DNA of 64,000 nucleotides. Source: Cephalopachus bancanus. Lineage: Eukaryota; Chordata; Mammalia; Primates; Tarsiidae. The stretch lies in the NCBI GenBank assembly GCA_027257055.1, contig JAPVLO010000055.1, positions 7,897,501 to 7,961,500 on the forward strand. Direction: 5' to 3'. The notes under the pieces were generated by a model. That model did no database searches and was not told the DNA's origin. It saw only the letters and a program-made list of their open reading frames with translations. The translations under genes were made by a program, and so were the position numbers. This document shows, in pieces, positions 24,664 to 36,979 of the stretch; position 1 is the first letter of the stretch; the number at the start of each line of letters is the position of its first letter.

Positions 24664-24922
24664 ATATAAAAATGTCAAAACACATCAAAATAATATAAAC
24701 TTTGTTTTTAAATATTGTTCCACATAAATGTCAACTTTTACTGTGTGTATGTGTATTCTTTTAATGGTATAATCAGATACAGTTAAAATTAAAAGGAAAG
24801 CTCCACTCACAAAGGTGCTGGGCAGACTTTCTACAAGGGTTTAGGAATCTCAGTTCTTTCCAGTCAATTAGGAGAATATATACACTTCAAGATGAAAATG
24901 GAATCTTAAAAAATTAGATTAA

Positions 24923-25214
24923 GCCGGGCTCGGTGGCTCAGCCTGTAATCCCACGCCTTTGGGAGGCTGAGGTGAGTGGATTGCCTGAGCCCGCGGGTTC
25001 GAGACCCGCCTGGGCAGCAAGACCTCATCTCTATAATAAAATCAAAAACATTAGCCGGGTATGGTAGCGCATGCCTGTAATTCCAGCTACTTGGAAGGCT
25101 GAGGAAGAAGGATCGCCGGAGCCCAGCAGGCGAGGCTGCGGTGGCCTGGAGCGGCCACTGCACTCCAGTCTGGGTGAGCGAGTGAGACTCTGACTCAAAA
25201 AAAAAAAAAAAAAA
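24923..25214 (+). mobile_element. Alu SINE, lineage-specific subfamily
   Basis: Full-length dimer beginning GCCGGGCTCGGTGGCTCAGC, B box GGTTCGAGACC at 24996, linker CTATAATAAAATCAAAAAC, and end GACTCTGACTC plus A tail. The 14-base duplication AAAAAATTAGATTA flanks it. Confidence 0.94.
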
Positions 25215-25664
25215 TTAGATTAGTTTATTTCCATTAAAAAGCAAATATTTTTATTTAATAAAAGTAAACTATTTGTTCTACATTTATGTGTATGTACACC
25301 ATATATATACATTAATTTGCATAAGAGCAGGTGTTGTTAAGAAAATGCTTGAAATTTTTACACATTAATGTCATAGCTTTTTAAGTGTAGGTCATGTGTC
25401 TTTCAGGGGGTGAAGGGGTACAGGGGTGGGGAAGCAAAATTTGGTGCAAACTTGCCATACTTCTGATATTGAATCAGTTCCAAATACAATTTGTCAGTTC
25501 TAGGTTGATTCTGACCAGAACCAGAGCCTTCACTTTTTCTTAAACAACCAGAAATCAACCTGCTTTTTCTGGGGTCCAAATAGAAATATTATACCTTCAG
25601 ATAAGATCTCACAGCTGCTGGTGTCGGAACAAAAGCCATTCCACAACTAGGCTTTGAACTTCCT

Positions 25665-25830
25665 GACTTTTTTCCTTCACTTCCTTTCTCCTTTCCTCCC
25701 TCCCTTCCCTCCAGCCACCGCCTTCTCTCCCTTCCTTCCCTTGTTCCTTCTTTCCTCCCTCTATCCTTCTCTGCCTCCCTCTCTCTTTTGCTCTCTCCCT
25801 CCATCCCTGACTTCCTTTCTTCCTCCCTGC
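25665..25830. repeat. Pyrimidine-rich (CTTCC/CCTCC)n tract
   Basis: Almost uninterrupted C/T over about 165 bases on the plus strand, with CTTCC and CCTCCCT as the commonest words. Such strand-biased tracts can form triplex DNA. Confidence 0.93.
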
Positions 25831-26213
25831 ACTGCTAATAAGTTTAGATTGAATAAATTATGCCATTAATTTATTCATTCATCTCACAAGTATATAAATT
25901 ATCACTCACTTGGAGCAAAATACCATGCTGTGTCACAGGAATACAAAGATAATGCAGCAATGGTCCTTGCTTTCAATAAATGCATAGGATCAAGGCAGAT
26001 GTGGACAAACAATGGGAGACAACCTCTGCTCCAGAAACAGATTGTTTTCTAACATCTTCTTCCGGTGTACAGTAAAGTTATGTTTTAGAAATACTAGGTA
26101 ATCATCACCATTTTCCTGGTTTGTTTTAAAACAATTAAAAATAAAGAAAAAATAATTTTAAATACAGCATTCAAGTTTAATGACATATACACCTGATCAA
26201 AAAACTAACTTGC

Positions 26214-26506
26214 AGCCGGGATCAGTGGCTCAACCTGTAATCCCGCGCCTTTGGGAGGCTGAAGTGAGTGAATTGCCTGAGCCCGTGGGTTCGAGACCCG
26301 CCTGGCAGCGAGACCTCGTTTCTACAATAAATCAAAAAATCAGCCGGACGTGGTAGCATGCGCCTGTGATTCCAGCTACTCGGAAGGCTGAGGGGGAAGG
26401 ATCACCGGAGCCCAGCAGGTCGAGGCTGCGGTGGCCGGGAGCGGCCACTGCACTCCAGTCTGGGCGACCGAGTGAGACTCCAACTCAAAAAAAAAAAAAA
26501 AAAAAA
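26214..26506 (+). mobile_element. Alu SINE, lineage-specific subfamily
   Basis: Full-length: left arm with CTCAACCTGTAATCCCGCGC, B box GGTTCGAGACC at 26288, right arm CAGGTCGAGGCTGCGGTGGC and ACTCCAACTC end. Flanks AAAAAACTAACTTGCA and AAAAAACTAGCTTGCA are a 16-base target duplication with one difference. Confidence 0.95.
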
Positions 26507-27539
26507 CTAGCTTGCAAAAAAAAACTATGCCTTGAATTTTGCAATATTTCACTATTTTAAGCTTTAAGTGCAAATTGAACTCTTTGATCATCTGGAATGG
26601 CAGCATGAAAACAACTCAAGTTTTGTTTCTTTATCTTTAAAACCACTGAGCGGTCACTATTTTGATATTCATTTAAACATAAAATACGATCCACAGGAGT
26701 TGCTGATACAAGCTGTTTATAAATAAATACTAATAATTACAATTTATGAGAATTTACTCTTAAGAAAAAGCTGTGTAACTGAGTCCCTTTGTGACTATAT
26801 AACCAGGAGTCTCCAAATTAACCTCTATGTAGAATACAGTTTTTATAAAAGGTTACATTACAAAAATGTACCAATTTAAAGTTTGCATGGATTATTAAAA
26901 CTTAACAATAACCAGACCAATTGTTTAGAACTTAGACCAGTAAAATACTATTTTTCTGAAAGGAATATGTTATCACCAACGTTGTCTAGAATTGCCCATA
27001 TGTGACAATAATGAAAAGAAGCCTGATGGTCAGTTTCATTCCTGTTTTAAATGTTCTGTAGACAGTGCTGGTATTGTCCCACACCTGCTCTCACTGCCCA
27101 AATGAGGTAGGTCACCCCAAACAAGAAAGCATAGAATCACAAAATATTATTGAATGCTGGGCAGGCTCACTGTCCCCTTAAAGTTAGTTCCATCATTAAA
27201 ATGTGAGGACTAGGGATCAGGACAAAAGATAAGCTTTTGTGGATATGTCCCCAAGGGCTCCTAGAGGCTGTGATATCATCTTCTTCCTAACCATGCCTTT
27301 CATCCTGTTGGCTTGTCTGTCTGGGATCTGAGCTCATCCATGGAGACATGGAAAGTTTTCTATGCATAGGGACCCTGTGGATGGGCTCAAGGATGTCACA
27401 GAGAATTGCCATGTGTCATCTCCTTAGAAGTGAAGTCATGGAATGTCCCACATTAATCTCATTGTTATAAGCTTTATGAAAACTCTTGAAGTAGCTTTAT
27501 TTTGTTCCATGTACCTTGGGATGCTTCCGAAAAACACAG
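26507..27539. other. Unassigned non-coding sequence
   Basis: No gene or named repeat recognised on either strand. Confidence 0.5.

Positions 27540-27579
<40 letters not shown>
27540..27579. repeat. (TGA)13 trinucleotide microsatellite
   Basis: Uninterrupted TGA repeats. One frame would read as a run of aspartate, but the surrounding open frame is short and has no sign of being coding. Confidence 0.98.
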
Positions 27580-27639
27580 ATTATTATGCCACTGTGGAAA
27601 ACATCAAATTTAAACTCATTTGAACAAATGGCCTGGTGG

Positions 27640-27890
27640 AGTAATCATATAATGATTGCAATGTTGCTGCATACTGTTCTAGGTGTTTTATCTATTTTAA
27701 CAATTAATATTCCCAATAGCTCTATAAAGTAATCACTATATGTATCCCCATTTACAGATGAAAAACTCAGAGAAGCCACATAACTTGTGCAAGATTACAC
27801 AGCAATTAATGACTAAGCCAAAATCCAAATCAAGGAGTCTGGCTCAATGTATAAGTTTCTAACCAGCCCATTCTGCCATTCCTCTAAAGT
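27640..27890 (-). repeat. MIR SINE, antisense, well preserved
   Basis: Nearly full length: TACTGTTCTAGGTGTTTTAT, AACAATTAATATTCCCAATA, GTATCCCCATTTACAGATGA, AACTTGTGCAAGATTACACA, ATCAAGGAGTCTGGCTCAAT and AACCAGCCCATTCTGCC. All are in reversed MIR order. Confidence 0.82.
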
Positions 27891-29319
27891 TTTCTGTGAT
27901 TACAGCCAGATATGGCCTTTAAATATCATGTGAAGAAACCTAAGTGTAATGTACTTTATCTTCACAAAATAAAATTTGTTTTGATGTTAAATTACTTTGT
28001 TTGTTTGTATGTTTATTAGTTATTTATTTTTAGTGCCTGGGATAAAAGTCTCTTAGTTGTGTAAGTGAGTTCTTCCAATGTGATTTTGATCTATAGGAAG
28101 GGAATAACATTTTTGAGTACATAATGGGTGTCATGTTCTGAGCCAAAAAAATAATATACAATCACTGCATTTAATTACCATGAAAATGTAAGGCAATTGT
28201 GTTGAATGTCCCCTCCAAAATGAATGGAGATTGATGGATTCAAAAATTTAGCAAAATCAATGAAAATATTCTGAAAGAATCAATTGTCAAAATAAGATGT
28301 ACAAACAGGTATAGTATATTTTATTATTTGCAAGTTGTAAATTTTAAAATATACACAACATATGTGTATTGGAGGGTTGTTTTGTTTGTTTGTTTGCTTG
28401 TTTGTTTTTTCCTGGAGAGTTAGCCATTAAACACATATCAGAAAACCACTGGGTGAAAGAAATTATGGTGTGATAAAAGAACCAAAAGATAGAAATTGTG
28501 AAAAAAATAAAGACACAGAAAGGCAGAAAATGAGAAGAGATGACATTAACTGGAACAAGATACTGCAGAAAAGGTTTATCCTAAGAACTTTGGAAAGAGG
28601 AAATGTCTTTTAGCAATTATATGTAATGAGTAAACTTTTGCATTTAAAATATTTCTGAATAGAATTAAATAAAAATTGAAGGAAAGCAAGAGAATATAAG
28701 GAAAGATAAGTTTTGGAGAATTTCGGTGTCCAAATAGTATATTATGTTAGCAAGAAGTAGATGGTAGCAGAAAAATATACTCGTATTAGCCAGGGTATGT
28801 AATGCTCAGATGTTATAACAAACAATTATGACATATTTATTGAATAATTAAAATAAAGGCTTAGTGCTCACTCACATCAGTGCAATTAAAGGTTGCAATT
28901 TTCATGTGATATAGGGAAAAGTCCTCCTACCATTATGACTCTACTGGCCCATAACATCTCATTGTTCTCCTCATAATTTGGATTGAAAAAAAAGAGGAGA
29001 GAATAGAGGATAAAGTATAATGACTGGTCATGGATAACAATTCATTGCCCCAAATTAATCACATAGTGCCACAGAGATACAGAGACTGGCAATGTAGCTT
29101 TCCTCCATGCCAAGTTAAATGGTTCTCTGTTCAATTTCACTTTGGAAAAATCTTATTTTCTGACACTCCAGAGACACACATTTGTTGATTAAACGTACAA
29201 TGTCTGATTAATCCTTTAACTTCTTCATTCTAGCAAATTCTAAAGAAATAAAAAAGACTTATCTAGGGAAAGTTTACAGTAAACAACAAAAACTTAGGTT
29301 TGAATTTATCTATTTCAAT
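27891..29319. other. Unassigned AT-rich sequence
   Basis: No gene or named repeat. A (TTTG)n stretch lies near 28380-28407. Short AT-rich frames only. Confidence 0.5.
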
Positions 29320-29430
29320 ATTTCATATTCCCAATAACTCTATAGAGTAGGCACTATTTGTATTCTCATTTACAGGTGAAATAACTGATGTTTAGCGAGG
29401 ACAAATAACTTGTGGATTGATTGAGGTTTG
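29320..29430 (-). repeat. MIR fragment, antisense
   Basis: TTCCCAATAACTCTATAGAG, GCACTATTTGTATTCTCATT and TACAGGTGAAATAACTGATG match the reversed MIR core. It faces a sense MIR starting a few bases later. Confidence 0.65.
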
Positions 29431-29434
29431 CTCT

Positions 29435-29620
29435 TTACTTTCTCTGTGACCTTGAATAAACTTTTTGTTTGTTTGTTTCTGGGCCTCAGTTTTGAAAATA
29501 TAAAATGGGAAGAAATACTTTGGGAAGATCTAATGAAAGCAAATAAGTATAGGTAAGGTACACACTGAAATGTGTTAGTATTCATACAGAGACCTGAAAT
29601 TTTAAGAGAACATCTTAAAT
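29435..29620 (+). repeat. MIR fragment, sense
   Basis: GCTCTTTACTTTCTCTGTGA, CCTTGAATAAACTTTTTG, TTTCTGGGCCTCAGTTTTGA and AAATATAAAATGGGAAGAAA follow the sense MIR core. A short TTTG run interrupts it. Confidence 0.65.
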
Positions 29621-30354
29621 GGAAGCCCAAGTGTACTGATAAGAATTTGGCAGGCATTTCTAATAATGTAAAGATACCATGAGTTTTGATTGGAAAATAT
29701 GTCTTGGGCTAGCTCAGCATTGTCTGTGTAATCTACCAGCTGTGTGCCTCTAGGCCCAATAGTTAGTTGCATGATGCATATTACTAAGAGGATTCTTGTA
29801 ATTTCACTGAAATCAGAAAATACATTAATATATACTTCCTAAACAGCATTTGTAGATTCCTGGGTGATAGATAGAATAAGACTGTCTATATAAACAAATA
29901 AACAAGGGCTTTGTTTTCAAATTTCTTCTAAGCAACATAAAATTTAGTTGATAACCTGTCTTTATCCAATTAAAAACAACAGCAAACAAGCATTGTTTTA
30001 AAAGAATCAATAATGACCATACCACTGGAGACATACTATTGTGTGCTTATGATATATGTTTTACAGAAAAGATAGCTAAATTTTGAACTTTTATGACCCT
30101 TCCATACCTAAAGCAATAGATGCACTTGCTATTCTCTTCCATATATCTTCTACAAATCCACCTTTCTCATCTACGTGGACTGTGTATTCCCGTCACTTCT
30201 CTAGGGCTGTGTTTCTGGTCTTGCCAAGCTCCCAAATGTCCTATACAAAGGGTTTTCAATACAAAACCTTGATCTTATTGCTACTTCTTTTTTCAATAGT
30301 TTTTACCTGCCCTCAGTCACCTACAGGATACTAAAGTCCTATTTATGGCATCTG
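29621..30354. other. Unassigned non-coding sequence
   Basis: Nothing recognised. Open frames up to 83 codons, no domains. Confidence 0.5.
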
Positions 30355-30690
30355 CCATGTTCTTAATGTTCATGTCCCATAAAAGTCATATGTTGACGTT
30401 CTACCCACTAAGAGTGGAGGTTTTAGGAGATGATTATGTTATAAGGGTGGAGCCCTCAAGAATGGGATTAGTGTGCTTATAAAATAAGTCCTATGCATCT
30501 GCTTTGCCCCTTCTGCCATGTGAGAACAAAGGGAGAAAGTACTGTCTCTAAACCAGAAAGCAGACTCTCACCAGACACAAAAGTTGCCTTGATCTTGGAC
30601 TTCACAGTATCCAGAAATGTGAGAAATAAATTTCTATTGTTTACAAGCCACTTGCTCTACAACATTTTGTAATAGTAGCCCAAATGTACT
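30355..30690 (+). mobile_element. ERVL-MaLR LTR (MST/MLT1-like), sense
   Basis: Blocks in order: CCCATAAAAGTCATATGTTG, GTGGAGGTTTTAGGAGATGA, ATAAGGGTGGAGCCCTCAAG, ATGGGATTAGTGTGCTTATA, CTTCTGCCATGTGAGAAC, CTCTCACCAGACAC, GCCTTGATCTTGGACTTC, GTGAGAAATAAATTTCTATT and TAGTAGCCCAAATGTACTGA. It is a solitary LTR related to the one at 2515 and forms an inverted pair with the next. Confidence 0.75.
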
Positions 30691-30699
30691 GAGAAAGTA

Positions 30700-30935
30700 A
30701 AAGAGGGACCTCTTCTGAGTTGCAGACCTTCTTGTTGGGTTCTTACTTGGTATGAAGATGACAAAAGAACTCTCTGGAGTTCCTTTTATAAGAGCACTAA
30801 CTCCATTCATGAGAGCTCCATTCCCCATGACCTAATCATCCCCCAAAGGCCCCACCTCCAAATACCAACACACTGGGAATAGGAATTCAATGTAGGAATT
30901 TTGGAGGGAAACGTGAACATTCAAACCATAGCAGC
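30700..30935 (-). mobile_element. ERVL-MaLR LTR fragment, antisense
   Basis: Reverse order of the same family: GAACTCTCTGGAGTTCCTTT, TATAAGAGCACTAACTCCAT, GACCTAATCATCCCCCAAAG, GCCCCACCTCCAAATACCAA, AACATTCAAACCATAGCA at its 5' end. The 3' part is missing. It is inverted relative to the LTR that ends about 10 bases earlier. Confidence 0.78.
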
Positions 30936-31215
30936 ATCCAAGACCTGTCAGAAAGTAGACCCGACGTATATCTCTAGATTCATTTCCTCTTTTATGCTTG
31001 ATTATCCAAATATGTGTAACTATTAGTGGTTTGCTTATTGGGCCAGATATGCTCATTATTCTGGGCCACTGCCTGCATCTTTCTGCCAACTGGAAATGTT
31101 TATTTATATGCTTGATAAGTGACAAACCCATTTTTTTTCAAGATTCAATTCAAGTTTCTGAAGACCTCACAGATTTTTCCAGGATAATAGTACTCAAACA
31201 ATTCCCTTTTATCTA
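30936..31215. other. Unassigned sequence
   Basis: Nothing recognised in this 280-base gap. Confidence 0.5.
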
Positions 31216-31392
31216 CAGCACTCACAGAAATTTTCCTTAGAGCAACCACATTTCTCTATCTGATGCTATTGAACTGCTAATCACACAAAGAGCAGGGACT
31301 GTATTTTCATCCATAGATTTACAACTCCTACTACATACTTGCCTCATAGAAGGTGCTTCATGAATGATTCATATTAGGAGGAAGATTTTTAA
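31216..31392 (+). repeat. L2 LINE 3' end
   Basis: CAAAGAGCAGGGACTGTATT, TTCATCCATAGATTTACAAC and TAGAAGGTGCTTCATGAATG match the last part of L2. Confidence 0.65.
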
Positions 31393-32814
31393 AACTGAAG
31401 GATTCATCATTGGTATATGGGCCACACATTGATAAGCACAACTGCTGTGTAACTCACCAGATCGGAAATTCACCTGTAACCCAGGTGTCAGTTGTTCTGC
31501 TATCTTCTGGTGCCTACATCAGAGCCTGAAACTCATTTTCATACTACATCCACCTAGGCATAGAACTTGGTTTCACTGACTTTTCTGAAAAGAATCAATA
31601 TACTGAATTTAGCAAGCAATGTAGACTTTATAGAAGATTCTATAGGGTGATAACAGGAAAGGTTTACATTGAAAACCTTTCCCTAAAAATGTCTGGCATT
31701 TCCTTTTTCTATTTAATCAAGCCTCTTATACTTCTGTAGCTTAATCAAGCCTCTTATGCTTTTGTCTTGCTTCTGTCATTTACACATGGTCCAAGGAATC
31801 CTCTCTCCCATCTTAGACCTGGTCCTAGATCAATTGTGATCAATTGTTCTGATTTGCATTGAACTAGAGTTTCCAAGATATGAGACTTTCAGTGCTAAAA
31901 CCAGGGGGAAGGACTAGGCAAAGTGGGATGATTTGTCACTCCACACAGTTCTCTGAAAAGCAGGAGTCAAGATAGGAATAAAATGGCAATAATTTTATAG
32001 GGAAACACCTGTGCAAAAAAAAAAAAAATGAAATGCAAGATGGAAAAGGCTGAGAGAGTCAGAAGGTGATGTAAGACTGACCCCAATAGAAGGAAAGGTG
32101 GAAGTGGACTGAATGGGAGTAGTCTAGACTGCTGAGGAGTCCAGGACAATTCTGCAAGTTTGTGGGGAGACCTCCAGCCAGAATCAATCAGAGCAGGGGC
32201 CTCTGTCCCCCAGGAGTCACCCAGGAAGAGCCCCGCCTTAGCAACCTTGGCATGCTCAGTCATTGGTTGGGAATAGCTGTGGGAAATGTGGTTTCAAGGG
32301 TGGATTTCCAACTGGGCGTCTGATCCATGAAATTCACTGGAGTTGGAGGGCTTCTGGGTACATTATCATGGCTGCCACACCCTTTCACATGAAATTTGTG
32401 TCTGTCCCAAATTTCACCCAACACAAAACCCCACAACTCCACTGCTCTCCCTCCTGGTTGAAATAATTTATCCTTTCCAAAATCAGGTTCATGAAAACAT
32501 TTTGTAACAAAGACCTGCACGCTGGGGTTCAATTTCCACCAAGAATATCAGGATTGAATCTCCCCTTCTGATTATATTACTATTAGACTTTTATTCTTTG
32601 GGCTCTTACCCAACTTCTGAAAACAATTGTCATCCTCATAAATGCATAACGCTAAACAATACACATTGCAGGTTTAGTGACTTGAAAGAATTTCTTTGTT
32701 CTGACTAAAAAATCCACATGTCTGAGAATTATCAGGAAGTCTTCAGTTTTGCCATTTGAAGAATACCCATGCTACTTGTCCAGGTATGATAGAGAGGCCC
32801 CAAGTTTAGATATC
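31393..32814. other. Unassigned non-coding sequence
   Basis: No gene is seen. A short tandem similarity (TTAATCAAGCCTCTTAT twice, near 31713 and 31741) is present, and an A14 run at about 32017. The 31970-32540 part has an LTR-like feel (G-rich, few stops on the minus strand) but matches no family I can name. Confidence 0.45.
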
Positions 32815-33045
32815 CCCTACAAGGCTTTTTTTTTCTCTTCTCTTTCCTCCAGCTTCTTTTCCTCCTTCTTTTTCCCTTTCCCCTCCCTTCCTCCCTCCAT
32901 TCTTTCTTTATTTCCTTTCTCCCTCCCTTTCTATTTCATGTTTTTCTTTCTTTCCTGCCTCCCTCCCTTTCTTTCTTCCTTCTTTTATTTCTTCCTTCCC
33001 TCCATCCTTTTTTCCTTCCCTCCTTCCTTCCTTCCTTTCAACAAT
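32815..33045. repeat. Long pyrimidine tract (TTCC/CTTT)n
   Basis: About 230 bases nearly free of purines on the plus strand, built from TTCC, CTTTC and CCTCCCT words. An open frame of about 108 codons runs through it (F/S/P-rich) and is compositional. Confidence 0.93.
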
Positions 33046-33832
33046 TATTTTGTATCACATACATTCATTTTTTAGACTTATAACAACTAGTCATCCTACT
33101 AGGTGGTAATAATTATTACCATTTCTAGAGGAAAAAACAATTCTCAAAAAGTGAAATGCAGCTAATAGTGATTTAAAACTTATTTCCTAAGGAAAAGAAC
33201 ACACTCCTTCACATCTGGAAATTTAATATTAAAGGGACAGGGGACTCCTGAGTTTAGTTATCTCAGGAATGGTTTTGGATAGAATAAAGGAAAGAAAAAA
33301 GTAGGAAGATATTATAGGTTTTATATCACAAATTCTTGCTCTTTCTACTATGATCTGCCTCTTAGATCCTGACTTACCATAAAATGAAGCAAGATAAGAA
33401 CTGGGAAACTCATATAACATCTTGCCTAGAGCTGTCTTGGGACTGTACTCTGAGCTTCCTCTATTTAAAGAGATAAGTTCAAGAATAAGAGAGCTCCTCC
33501 AGGCAGAATAATAACTAGAGCTCCACCCTAAATTTCTACCCAAGAGCATACTGTCCACTGTAACTAGAGAAAAGAATTGGAGAAGGAAAAAAAGGCGCTT
33601 TTCTAATAAATTCTTCAGTAGACTGGCTTCGGGGTCCTTTCCAGCTTCTAGAATAGCATCACTGTGGTTCTGTGAAAGTATGTCTAATGTAATCAAAGAT
33701 CTAAAAACTGTTTCCTCTCGTAAGCATAAAGACAGGAGACTATGACTGAATAATATAAAGTAGAGAAGCTCAGGAAAATCCAATTGTTACAAAATGGCAA
33801 AAATTTATTTATTTTAAAATAGGAGACCATAA
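33046..33832. other. Unassigned sequence carrying a 184-codon minus-strand open frame
   Basis: The minus strand is open from 33783 to 33229 (184 codons), the longest non-repeat frame here. The predicted product begins MDFPELLYFILFSHSLLSLC and is Leu/Ser-rich. No domain, no codon pattern and no splice or promoter context is recognised. At this AT content a frame this long can arise by chance. I do not call it a gene. Confidence 0.4.
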
Positions 33833-34439
33833 GCAGGCACCAGACACAGTGAAGAAACATTGCCCCAATATTTGGGGACTTCCTTCAAATCCCCACTGGG
33901 GTAGCCAAGAGTGCAAACAAGTGGAAAGCTTGCTATCTTATCCTTTGCACACTCTCAAATGCTCAACAGAGACAGAGAACTTGGTTAATCACCACAGACT
34001 CACCTACCACCTAGGTTGGATGATCACTTTCTTGGAGCAACACATGCCAAAGCAGAGAGCCAACAACCACCCATCACAGCTGGCTCCCTCTCAAAAACAC
34101 CACTATCTGTCTGGAGGTCAACAGCACAGTCAGTCCACCAAATTTGATATAATATCTCAATATTGAGGATGGTCTGATTCCAGATCCCAGCTAACACCAC
34201 TATCCAAGCCACTCTGGCCATTCAAGAAGACTTGAGCCCATGCAGGTAACCAGGACAGTACTGTCGCATCTAACAATTGAGAAACTCTCCACACCAAGGC
34301 TAAATATAACTAAGGGAACCCTACAGTGCCTACATGAGCCCCCTGCCTACTTCAGATAAGAAGAAATAGCTTATCCGAATGAGAAAGAACCAGGGAAATA
34401 ATTCTGACAGTATGAAAAAAAACACTTATTCAAAACCCC

Positions 34440-35345
34440 CAGAAGCCCACACTAACTCTTTAGTAATGAACCCTAACCAAAATGAAATATTTTAATTACA
34501 GACATAGAATTCAAGAGATAGATTATAAAATGGCTCAATAAGATTCAGGAGAAACTAACATAAAGAAATTTAAAGCTACTCAGGATGAATGAAAAATTGT
34601 CCAAAGAGATGGACATCTTTAAAAAAAAAACTGAAATTCCAAAAATGGAAGACTCATTTAGGGAAGTACAAAATGTAGTGGAAACTTTTAACAGTAGACT
34701 ATAACATATAGAAAAAAAGGGTCTCAGAAACTGAAGACAAGGCTTTCAAACCCAGTTGGACAAAATTTTTAAAAAGAAAACTTAATCAAGAGAATGGAAC
34801 AAAGTATCCAAGATATGTGGGATTATGTAAAGTGTCCTAATTTAAGAATCATAGGTATTCTTAAGGTAGAACAGAAAACAACAAGTTTGGAAAATCCATT
34901 AGAGGGAATACTGGGGAAAAACTACCCTGGGTGTTTCAGTGATCTAAGTATCCAGATGGAGGAGCCAAAAGAACCCCCAGAAGATTAATTGCACAAAGGT
35001 CATCCCAAGGTGTATATCCATCTGCCTATGCAAAACCATTAAGGAAAGAATTTTAAAAGTTATGAAATAAAAGCATCAAATAACTTACAAAGTTAAATCT
35101 AACAGACTAATGACAGACATATCAGAAGAAACTCTACAAGTTAGAAGGGATTGAGGCTCCATCTTCAATCTTCTCAAATAGAATAACAGCCAGTCAAGGA
35201 TTTTGTATCCCACAAAACTAAGTTTTATAAATGAGAGAAATGAAGTCTTTCTCAGACATGCAAATGCTGAATGGATTTGTCACCACAAAATCTGTTCTAT
35301 AAGAAGTACTTAAAGGAGTTCTAAATACTGAAAAAAAAGATCAAA
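34440..35345 (+). pseudogene. L1 ORF1 relic of the old L1
   Basis: ORF1p is the RNA-binding chaperone of L1 and acts in the cytoplasmic ribonucleoprotein. A preserved piece around 34794-34988 reads QDMWDYVKCPNLRIIGIL, the start of the ORF1p RRM region. The later part (CAAGGATTTTGTATCCCACA, AAACTAAGTTTTATAAATGA) corresponds to the C-terminal domain motif around YPAKLSF. Stops and frameshifts are frequent, so no full protein can be made. Coiled-coil sequence upstream is degraded but recognisable by its K/E richness. Boundaries are approximate. Confidence 0.8.
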
Positions 35346-35839
35346 ATGCACTAGTAGAAAAATGCTGGAAATCATTAAGTTTACAGGGCATATGGAACAA
35401 CAACACAATAGAGATAAATAAATAAATAACTAGGTAACAACCAGCATGATGAATGGAACAGTACCTTACATATCATTGTTAACCCTGAATGTAAATGCTC
35501 TTAATGCCCCCACTTAAAAGTTATAGTCAGGCAGAATGGATTAAAAGACAAAAATCCAAATATCTGCTGCCTTCAAGAGACCCACTTAACTCACAAAGAC
35601 TCTTATAGATTCAAGGTAAATAGGAGGAGGAAATTATTTCATGCAAAATGGCAACCCAAAACAAGCAGGAGTAGATTTTCTCATCTAAGGTAAAACAGAG
35701 TTTAAATTAACAGTATAAAAAGACAATGATGGTTATTATATAATGATAAAGGTACCTACCAAAAAGGAAACATAACAATTTTAAATATGAAATATATATG
35801 CATCTGACACCGGAGCTACCAGCTTTATTAAACAAATTC

Positions 35840-35841
<2 letters not shown>

Positions 35842-35879
<38 letters not shown>
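35842..35879. repeat. (AG)n microsatellite
   Basis: About 19 uninterrupted AG units within the old ORF2 relic. Confidence 0.98.
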
Positions 35880-35883
<4 letters not shown>

Positions 35884-36602
35884 CAACAATAGTGAAAGAT
35901 TTCAAACTTCAACTGACAGCAATAGAGAGATCAAGACAGAAAGTGAACAAAGAAACATTGGAGTTAAACCAGAACCTAGAGCAAATGGAACTAACAGACA
36001 CCTGCAGAAAATTCCACTCCCAAACTCCATAATATACATTTCTCTCATCAGCACATGGAACATTCTTCAAAATAGATCATATGATAAACCACAAGTCAAA
36101 AAATTAAAATCACATCAAACAGCTTCTGAGACCACAGTGAAATAAAAGTAGAAATTAACTCCAAGAAGAACTCAGGCAAACAAACAAAAACATGGACGTT
36201 AAACAATTTGTTCCTGAATGATTTTGAGGTTAACAATAAAATCAAGGTGGAAATTTAAAAATTTCATGAAATGCATGACAACACCAATACAAGTTATTAA
36301 GACCTCTGGAATTCAGCAAAAGTTGTAATCAGAGGAAAATTTATAGTGCTTAAGACCTACATTAATAAGATTGAAATATTATATATTGACAACTTAATGT
36401 CACACCTCAAGAAGCAAGAAAAACACTAACAAACTAAACTTAAAGCTAGCAGAAAAAATAAATAATGAAAATCAGTGAAGAACTAAATGAAATTGAAATT
36501 TAAAAAAATACAAAGAATTAATGAAATTTTAAAAATTGGTTCTTTGAAAAGATAAACAAAATTAATTGACCACTAGCTAGATTTAAAAGAAGCAATGTGG
36601 AA

Positions 36603-36886
36603 AGTCTGGGTGCAGTGGCTCAAGTCTGTAATCCTGGCACTTTGGGAGGGTGAGATGAGGGGATTGTCTGAGCCCACGAGTTCAAGAACAGCCTGGGCAA
36701 CGTGGTGAGACCTCATCTCCACAATAAAAATAAAAAAATTAGCCAGGTGTGGTAGCACATTCTTGTAGTTCTTGGCTACTTGGAAAGCTGAGGTGGAAGG
36801 GTCGCCTGAACCCAGCAAGTTGAAGCTAGGGGGTTTGTGATTGTGCCACTGCACTCCAGTTTGAGTGACAGAGTGACACTCCAACT
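36603..36886 (+). mobile_element. Old Alu SINE inside the old L1
   Basis: GTCTGGGTGCAGTGGCTCAA start, CACTTTGGGAGGGTGAGATG, CCACAATAAAAATAAAAAAA linker, GTGACACTCCAACTG end. It is the most diverged of the near-complete copies, consistent with an early insertion. Its tail has become a (GAAA)n microsatellite. Confidence 0.92.
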
Positions 36887-36888
36887 GA

Positions 36889-36964
<76 letters not shown>

Positions 36965-36979
36965 GAAAGAAAGAAAGAA
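36887..36979. repeat. (GAAA)n microsatellite grown from an Alu tail
   Basis: About 23 GAAA units with one interruption (GAGAAAGAAA) near the end. Confidence 0.98.

Noticed and set aside
27502..27732. Open frame with a run of aspartates
   Set aside because: The run is the (TGA)n microsatellite and the remainder overlaps a MIR.
32749..33075. 108-codon open frame on the plus strand
   Set aside because: It reads the pyrimidine tract as Phe/Ser/Pro-rich sequence; compositional.
33229..33783. 184-codon open frame on the minus strand
   Set aside because: Longest non-repeat frame, but no domain, no recognisable homology, no splice or promoter context. A frame this long can occur by chance in 64 kb read in six frames.
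36887..36979. Regular spacing suggestive of a designed or CRISPR-like array
   Set aside because: Simple tetranucleotide repeat at an Alu tail; there are no spacers.
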